Position numbers and translations under genes: made by a program
Shown here: positions 57,849-64,000 of the stretch, piece after piece
Layout: every line of letters starts with the position of its first letter
Position numbering within the stretch: the stretch's first letter is position 1
The notes under the pieces: model-generated
What the model was told of the DNA's origin: nothing
Databases searched by the model: none
What the model saw: the letters and a program-made list of their open reading frames with translations, nothing else
Assembly (NCBI GenBank): GCA_014529385.2
Contig: CM043949.1
Span: forward strand, 112,859,977-112,923,976
Source: Adiantum capillus-veneris
Taxonomy: Eukaryota > Streptophyta > Polypodiopsida > Polypodiales > Pteridaceae
Length of the DNA: 64,000 nt
Direction: 5' to 3'

Positions 57849-58005
57849 AGCGGGTGGATGTCGTGCCGCTTTGCGGGCACGGGGTGGAAGATGCAAATCT
57901 GCATACAAATTCAAGGTTTTGACAAACTTATGCACAATAATATCAGTCCTAGTACTGCCAGTTCTAGAGTCTCAAGAGCCAGTACTAGTAGTTCTAGTGT
58001 TCACT
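57849..58005 (+). repeat. Element D 3' LTR, truncated
   Basis: TGTCGTGCCGCTTTGCGGGC follows a purine-rich AGAGCGGGTGG. It matches 50074-50215 with roughly 10 percent difference and stops near GTGTTCACT. Only the first part of one minisatellite unit survives. Confidence 0.8.
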
Positions 58006-61000
58006 TGAGAGATATCCCTCCTCGGGGGTTTATGCACAAAATATACAATTTACACTTTTATACAATCTTGAATATACATCAGAGTTGCAGAAGCAATTTC
58101 ATAGGGGAGGAGTTCTCAGCGCCCGACCAAGCATGGAGTTTAGGCCATGAGCCGGACTGCATCCAGAGGTACCTAGCGACTAGTGCTACCTCTGAATGGG
58201 TGTTATGAATGAAAGCGTACTCAAGAAAAATATAACATTGTGGAGGGTGAATATATGTGTACACCGCGTTGCGGAAAGGGAGAGAGAGAATATAGTGGAG
58301 GGTGAAATAGAGTGCACAGAGACATGAGAAGATGACAACAGAGAATCTTTAATTGCCCATCTAAATGGAACAGGAAACCATGTATTAATGCAATGACAAA
58401 ATTTGGGTGTACCATAACATTAGAAAAAAAAAGAGTCTATGACAAAATAACTAGCAGAGCACTGGACCCTGTGTAGGGATTGACCAGTCCATCCATCCAC
58501 TTCCGCTCTACTATGGACAGAGAGAATTTCACTTTGCCAGGAGCGAGCCAGAACACCTCGAACCTATCTAAGCTAGACATAGGCTGAGGCCGCTTCGCCT
58601 CCCTCCATGAAGTCGAGATCTGAAAGGATCCCAAGTACCAGTAGGTGGTAGGGTATCAACACCAACCATACGAGTTTAGGCGCCACGCCTCTTTGATGCC
58701 AAGCACCGGGTGTTTAGGCAAAGTCAAGACAAAATTCCTGACGCGTTAGTCGTGTATGTCATTCAACCCTCGACGCACTAACCGTGTAGATGAGCCTAAC
58801 AAAAAGAAGAAGACCTAGGCAACACTCCCGATCCAACAACAAAGCCCCACGTCAATGACCCTTTAGTCTAAGGCTAAGCGATGTAGGTGATCTTAGTCTT
58901 GTACGGACGCTGCCATGAGAAACATAACACATGAGTCTAATCACAAAAGTACTTCCCATATGCACAAATAATTTTTTCCAAGCAGTTAAACTGTACAGGG
59001 CCTCTACCCTTACACGTCTGCCATAAACCATTCAAATCACTTCATGATCTAATCCAAAAATCATAAACCATAATCCAATCACATCACAGGGGTGAGCACT
59101 CTACCCAACTTAAGGTGAGGCACGACCAATCCTGCATAATCACTTTAGAACATAACATGGCTGCAAAAATTTCGATAGCATTTCGACCGCATAACCAAAT
59201 CCAGAAAAAAAACCATGAGCCAGACCGGCTTACACCATACAATATCACCATAATCCATAAAGGATCTCATCCCTTGACCATGAATCATAATCATACGGAA
59301 CCAACTCCCACACTTGGAGTTTGACACATCCCCCCTGCAATCAATCGGAGTCTACACACATATGACCCTTAAGACATGATTCTTTCGTGCATAAAAAGAG
59401 TCTGACCAGCAACTAATCATGATATAGAAATCCAATTTTTCATCCAACCATGCAAAGTTGATGCATCACATCTGCACTTCACCTCCCTAGCACATAGAGC
59501 TAGTTTTGACCTAGGAAGGTGGAAAGCAATCACAACCATGCATATGAGGCATCCACATCAATCCATGAGTTCCTTACAGCATATAATAACATTCCATCAC
59601 CATAAACATGATGCAAAACAGCTCGGACCTTTAGGTCAACCATAAACCATAACTCCACACATATGCAAAAAACAAATTTCTGGCATTTTCAAGAGCATGC
59701 AAAACATGCAAATTAAAAGTATTTGACCTCAAACCGATGCATCAAGCTCAGCTCCATAATATATACTATCACTCTATCACATCACTTCACCCATATGGTA
59801 CTCACACAACAAACGGTAACCCCAAAAGAAAGCCACTTTAATCATATCTGATTATGCGGTTTGGGATGTTTAACCATTTACTCTCACATAAGTTTCTGGC
59901 CATCTAATAGTTGAAATCAACTCACCCAAACAAACCATAAAACATATAAAAATAGCTCGGTTAACTCATGACATCATATGGTACCCTCCCTTGGTAGCAC
60001 CCCTACGTGTGTAGGTAAAACTCGTTATAGAGCGATTAAGCAAGCTATTTTTTGACCATATCTCTTAGATCGTGCGTGTTTTTCACATGACACCTAAGAG
60101 AGAAAATGTTCTAAGTGATCTTTTATATCTGTTTTTTTAAAGGGTTTGGACTGATTCATAACGGTTTGTGATTTATGACCAAAACAGTGCTCCTACCGCC
60201 TCTATAACGTGAAACGAAAGGTGCTTTTTATCCATGCACATGACTATAAATGCATCGTGTGCATAAATCAACGTGTTAAACATGATGAAATAATCATGGG
60301 GCAACTTACACGGCTAATCCATACATACACTCGTGTGCAAAAAACAATCACCGAAAGGGTGACTACTCAGGATAACAACGTAGAGAGAGAGAGAGATGAT
60401 GGCTATGGAGTTTAGAGCTTCTCACCATGCTTTAGAACTGATTAGGGGATGTCAAAAGGCTTCTTGCTTTGTCGCAAGAGAGCGGGGATGAGAGCTACGT
60501 AGAGGTATTCGCCACGATAGCTTCCGGAGAGCGTGTACACCGTGAAACGAGAGAGAAGATAATAACCAAGTAGAGAGAGAGTGTCCTTCTTCTTCTTCTC
60601 CTCTCGAGACAGAATATCTTATGGAGATGGTGATGAAGAGCTTGTACCACTCCGTATAATAGATGCGTATTGCCTTGCGGTAGTAGACGCAACAGATGGC
60701 ACTGAAAAGTGAGGCTTGCAGGTGATTTATAGGCTCTGCAGAGCTGGCTGGAGTGTGTCCCAAGCAGAAAACTAGCGCTAGTTTTTGAGCCAAGGGTTCT
60801 GCAAGATTTTGGTTCGGGACTTCGCTAAAAACATGCCTTTGCTGTTGGTGGTCAACTCTCCCACTTACCATTCAATTTTTACAGCAAATTTGGCCATCCG
60901 AGCAGTATCTGGCCAACTAATGGAAACCGTAGTTAGACTATGCCACACCGTAATATCCTGACATAATTATGACATTTCCGTACTGCCCTGGCCTATTTAT

Positions 61001-61038
61001 GGTACTACTTTTTATAAAAATATTTCCTGAAAAAATAT

Positions 61039-61117
61039 TGTCTGGTTCCTCCGGGTGATCATTTTTAAATCCGACGGGTGTCTGGTTCCTCCGGGTGATC
61101 ATTTTTAAATCCGACGG
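61039..61117. repeat. Perfect 40-bp tandem duplication in element E U3
   Basis: The unit TGTCTGGTTCCTCCGGGTGA... is present twice without a difference. It may be a duplicated enhancer-like segment of the LTR. Confidence 0.9.
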
Positions 61118-61149
61118 AGAATAAAATTAATATTTTTATGTTTAGGTCA

Positions 61150-61530
61150 TCACATAAAAAGCACATTGCTTTTCAAAAACGCCGAAAAGCACCAAAAGCT
61201 AAAAATAGCATAAAAAGGAAAAAATCTTAAATTAAACCACGGGTTCTCTTCGTCCATTGGAATAAGAAAGCGGACTCACTTTTCACTAAAAAGCGCTAAA
61301 TTCAAGAAAAATAGAAAATAGAGTGAAAAGCACTCAAAAAGCAGATTTTTACAAAATTGAACCAGGGCTTCCCTGGAACACGTAGATTAAGGTTCCGACC
61401 TTGCTTTTTGCAAAAAAGCACCTAAAAGCATAAAAAGCATGAAAAAGCTAAAAATAACATATTTTTTTAAAACTAAACCAAACGTCCGTCGAACCTACTG
61501 GAACATGGAAACGACCTTGCTTTTTACGTT
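61150..61530. repeat. AAAAAGC-rich repeats, three ~125-bp units
   Basis: Three imperfect units each pair AAACCA(C/G)GG or similar, GGAACA, GACCTTGCTTTTT or CTCACTTTTC, and many AAAAAGC motifs. No reading frame is conserved. Confidence 0.6.
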
Positions 61531-61671
61531 AGAACCTTCCAATACTGTCAATCAAGCATCTTAAGTCAAAATTTGGCAAAATAGATATTGAAAGCTATTT
61601 TTTTATTTTTAGAAGAGATCCAAAAATTGGGGATCTTACATCCTCCCACACTTGAAAAATTGGAGGTATCC

Positions 61672-62082
61672 TCACCTCGACATGAAATCTAGATAATTTA
61701 GTCTCATTATATCATCACGTTCCCAAGTGACCTCTTCTTGAGGATACGTTGACCATTTAACGAGGTGTTCAATAATGGTCCAACTACAGAGAGGCTCGGT
61801 TCTGCTCTGAAGTATTACTTTGGGGTATACTTCAAAAGTTCCGTCAGTAGATGTAGATAATAGAGAATCATCAAGAATATGTTGCGGATCAGGTACATAC
61901 TTCTTCAGTAAGCTGACATGAAAAACATCGTGTACCTTTATGTGTGGTGGTAACAAGAGTCTGTAAGCTTGATTATTAATCCGCTCTGTGATTACAAAAG
62001 GTCCACAATATCTAGCACTTAGCTTCTTACACTTACCCATTGATAAAGAACTACGTTTGGGTTTTACTCTCAGAAATACCAT
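61672..62082 (-). pseudogene. Element E integrase C-terminus with chromodomain
   Basis: Frame VFLRVKPKRSSL, CGPFVITERINNQAYRLLLP, HDVFHVSLLKKYVPDP, then YPKVILQSRTE, LVKWSTYPQEEVTWERDD. The last stretch is a chromodomain of the chromovirus group of Ty3 elements, which guides integration to marked chromatin. It is 136 codons long and intact, but in another frame from the integrase core at 62192-62791. Confidence 0.85.
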
Positions 62083-62191
62083 ATTGCCTTCTTCAAAAAG
62101 TCTGGCAGATTGTTTTGGATCAACATAACTCTTTAGTCTATCTTGAGGAGTCTTAATATCCTGCCGTATAAGATCGGTTTTTGTAGTTGCA

Positions 62192-62791
62192 TTATCTCAA
62201 TATTTCTTTGGATGCTTGAACTCGTATGGAAGGGTCTGTCCATTTGAGTGGAGTAAGACACTCTTGTCTGTACAATGCTTGAAAAGGAGACATTCCAATT
62301 GAGCGTTGGAATGATGAATTATACACAAATTCAACCAAATACAAATATCTAGTCCATTTACTCTTCTCATGCATAAAATAAGCTCTCAACATGTCTTCAA
62401 TGATTTGATTTGTCCTTTCTGTCTTTCCATCATTTTGAGGAGGATAAGAAGTACTAAAGGCTAACTGGGTTCTTGTAGCTGAGAATAAGGCTTTCCAAAA
62501 ATTTGAGGTGAACTTTGCATCACGATCAGAAATTATCCGTCGAGGTAAACATGATATATGAAAACACCTTTCATGAAGACCTGGAAATAAATGGATCATT
62601 TTTGTAAGCATATGAACAACCACAAAAATAGAGTCATATCCCAAAGATGTAGGAAGTCCTGTAATGAAATCCATGGATATGCATTCCCATTTCATTTGTG
62701 GAGCATCAATTGGTTGAAGCTTACCCGGGTATCGAATTCGTTCAGCATTAATACGTTGGCATGTTAAACATCTTGTAAGATAGTTCAACAC
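62192..62791 (-). pseudogene. Element E integrase core
   Basis: CLTCQRINAER ends the HHCC finger. SMDFITGLP, IISDRDAKF and YPPQNDGKTERTNQ carry D, D and E. VVVHMLTKM differs from the usual VVVDRLTKM at a non-catalytic place. The frame ends at 62192; chromodomain sequence continues in a shifted frame. Confidence 0.9.
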
Positions 62792-63028
62792 ATCGCGCTT
62801 TAGTCCTGGCCAAAAGAAACTCTTTCTTACAATAGAGTAAGTTTTAATGTATCCTTGATGTCCTGCTATAGGTATATCATGAGCTTCCTGTAATATCTAA
62901 TGTTTGATTCCACCTTGATTTGGAATACAAAGACGATTATTACTGAAGTAAAGTTCATCACCTTCAACGTGAATGCCTTTGATTTTCCTTTCTTGCTTCT
63001 CTGTGCCATTATTTAAGTTCATCAAGTA

Positions 63029-63406
63029 CTAGATTATCAAGTAATACGGGTCATTAGTCATACCTTCTCGAATAAGGTTAATTAAAGAAGTAGTAGAGGG
63101 TTGTGATAGCCGCTGCAGTACTCTTCCGGAAGGATCAGCCACAAGATTTACCTTCCCAAGTCTATATTCAATTCCAAAGTCAGGTTGGGTGTAGATCCAC
63201 TTTAGGCTTTTATGGTCGGTATGTAGTTCAAATCTCTTTCCAAGAAGATAATGTCGCCATACTTTAAGAGCATGCACGATGGCCAATAATTCCAAGTCAC
63301 GTGTAGTATAATATAACTCATGTATACGTAGCTTACGAGGTTCATAAGCTATTGGTTTTCCTTCTTGAGACAGAACGCCAGCAATTGCTTGTGCACTTGC
63401 ATTAGT
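63029..63406 (-). pseudogene. Element E RNase H, truncated
   Basis: From 63400: LTNASAQAIAGVLSQEGKP, where the catalytic D of TDAS is N, then MELLAIVHALKVWRHYLLG, FELHTDHKSLKW and LGKVNLVADPSGR. About 15 residues are missing between TQPDF and YRLGK. The frame ends abruptly upstream near 63406. The linker to 62791 is decayed. Confidence 0.8.
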
Positions 63407-64000
63407 GAGTGTTGTGATCCCATCGTTGCAATAGCTTCAATGACCAACAAAATTATCAATCCGGAGGGATGAACTACCCGGCTAGGGCATGGAAACACTC
63501 ACACGGTGAGCTAATCGTGGCAACACAAATGGTTAACTCTACGAGGTGAGCTTCTTGGCCTATGGAGGAGCTAAGCCGCAATGAAGGAAAATCTCCATAT
63601 CCACTTCTCTTCACCTCTAATCAACCCAATCACACACACTACGATTGCAAGACGCACACAACACTAATCCTATCATGCAACACACTAATCGCAAGCACAC
63701 ACACATAGATCTATCGAGCACCACACTCCAATCAAACCTACATGCACACACAAGCAAAAGAGGGCAATCATACAAGATTAGAGAGAGATTAACCACTAAT
63801 TAGTTAAGATCTAGTTAATCTAAGCATCATAGACAATCATAACAAGTAAGAGAGAGGCATAGTGAAAGAGAATGAATCATTGATTAGTGTTGATCAAGTC
63901 TCATGAGCAAGGAGAAGCTCAAGGACTCCATAGCCACACACCTCAAGATCTCTCACCAAAGAGTGCTCTCAACAAATGACTTGAGAACCCTAATTTCTTT
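63407..64000. mobile_element. LTR-like sequence interrupting element E
   Basis: Beginning TGTTGTGATCCC just where RNase H homology ends, this has LTR-like composition (short ACACAC runs, no coding frame) up to the window end. I infer the first 594 bp of another LTR element; its second end is outside. Confidence 0.4.

Larger units (their letters stand above)
50074..58005 (+). mobile_element. Element D: decayed plus-strand Ty3 element
   Basis: It carries gag, protease, RT, RNase H and integrase in Ty3 order. The pol sequence belongs to a family I associate with moss and lycophyte genomes (VTIxxxGxGPxxDDFAEAFA, MRTPLGLVRMCTLPQGATN). The 3' LTR is cut after about 155 bp by element E. Numerous stops and shifts make it inactive. 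Confidence 0.8.
58006..61639 (-). mobile_element. Element E 3' LTR, about 3.6 kb
   Basis: The right edge is clear: GGATCTTACA (61639) followed by TCCTCCCACACTTGAAAAATTGG, a purine-rich tract on the minus strand. The left edge, TGAGAGATATCC at 58006, is inferred from the end of element D and the TG requirement. 58033-60400 is the inverted partner of 32031-34241. The U3 part (60900-61639) is rich in AAAAAGC and contains a 40-bp tandem duplication. A 3.6-kb LTR is long for a plant Ty3 element. Confidence 0.6.

Overview
The window looks like intergenic DNA from a land plant with a large, retroelement-rich nuclear genome. A fern or another seed-free plant is my inference. The evidence is: LTR retrotransposons primed by initiator-methionine tRNA, a plant-type LAZ1/TMEM184 gene start, a plant-type inositol 5-phosphatase fragment, a Ty3-type gag-pol family that I associate with mosses and lycophytes, and very abundant (TC)n and (AC)n microsatellites. 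I see no bacterial operon, CRISPR array, tRNA or rRNA. All alignments were done by eye.

Layout. 1-6.9 kb holds decayed LTR fragments, dispersed and duplicated repeats, and a 51-bp poly-C tract. 6.97-8.05 kb carries the first two coding exons of a LAZ1-like membrane-protein gene on the minus strand, the only credible host gene start. 8.8-29.1 kb is a nested retrotransposon complex, mostly on the minus strand. An outer Ty3 element (C) has its gag split by a second Ty3 element (A). A is split in its RNase H by a gag-only Ty3 derivative (B, 17356-22096) and in its integrase by a young copia element (11237-16414) with almost identical LTRs and 5-bp target duplications. 29.5-31.8 kb is a truncated copia element.

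32.0-34.2 kb is a 2.2-kb repeat whose inverted partner lies at 58.0-60.4 kb, inside what looks like a 3.6-kb LTR. 34.3-35.1 kb holds a decayed coiled-coil reading frame. 37.5-49.2 kb is a LINE and microsatellite district. It has an ORF1-only LINE-like element, an almost intact LINE (39507-43976) with a 6-nt ORF1-ORF2 spacer and one nonsense codon, and several LINE 3' fragments. Several tails end in a small hairpin (one copy shows a compensatory change) and adjoin (TC)n or (TG)n. A 1.27-kb candidate with terminal inverted repeats and a duplicated 5-phosphatase gene fragment lie among them.

50.07-58.0 kb is a decayed Ty3 element (D) on the plus strand whose 5' LTR contains a 1.5-kb CTCGAG-rich minisatellite. 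58.0-63.4 kb is the 3' part of a chromodomain Ty3 element (E) on the minus strand. The window ends in LTR-like DNA that cuts into E's RNase H.

How it fits together: almost everything here is mobile DNA at different ages, so insertion order can be read. C came first, then A; B and the copia element entered A later. The most unusual material is the LINE family, for its hairpin tails, microsatellite flanks and ORF1-only derivative.
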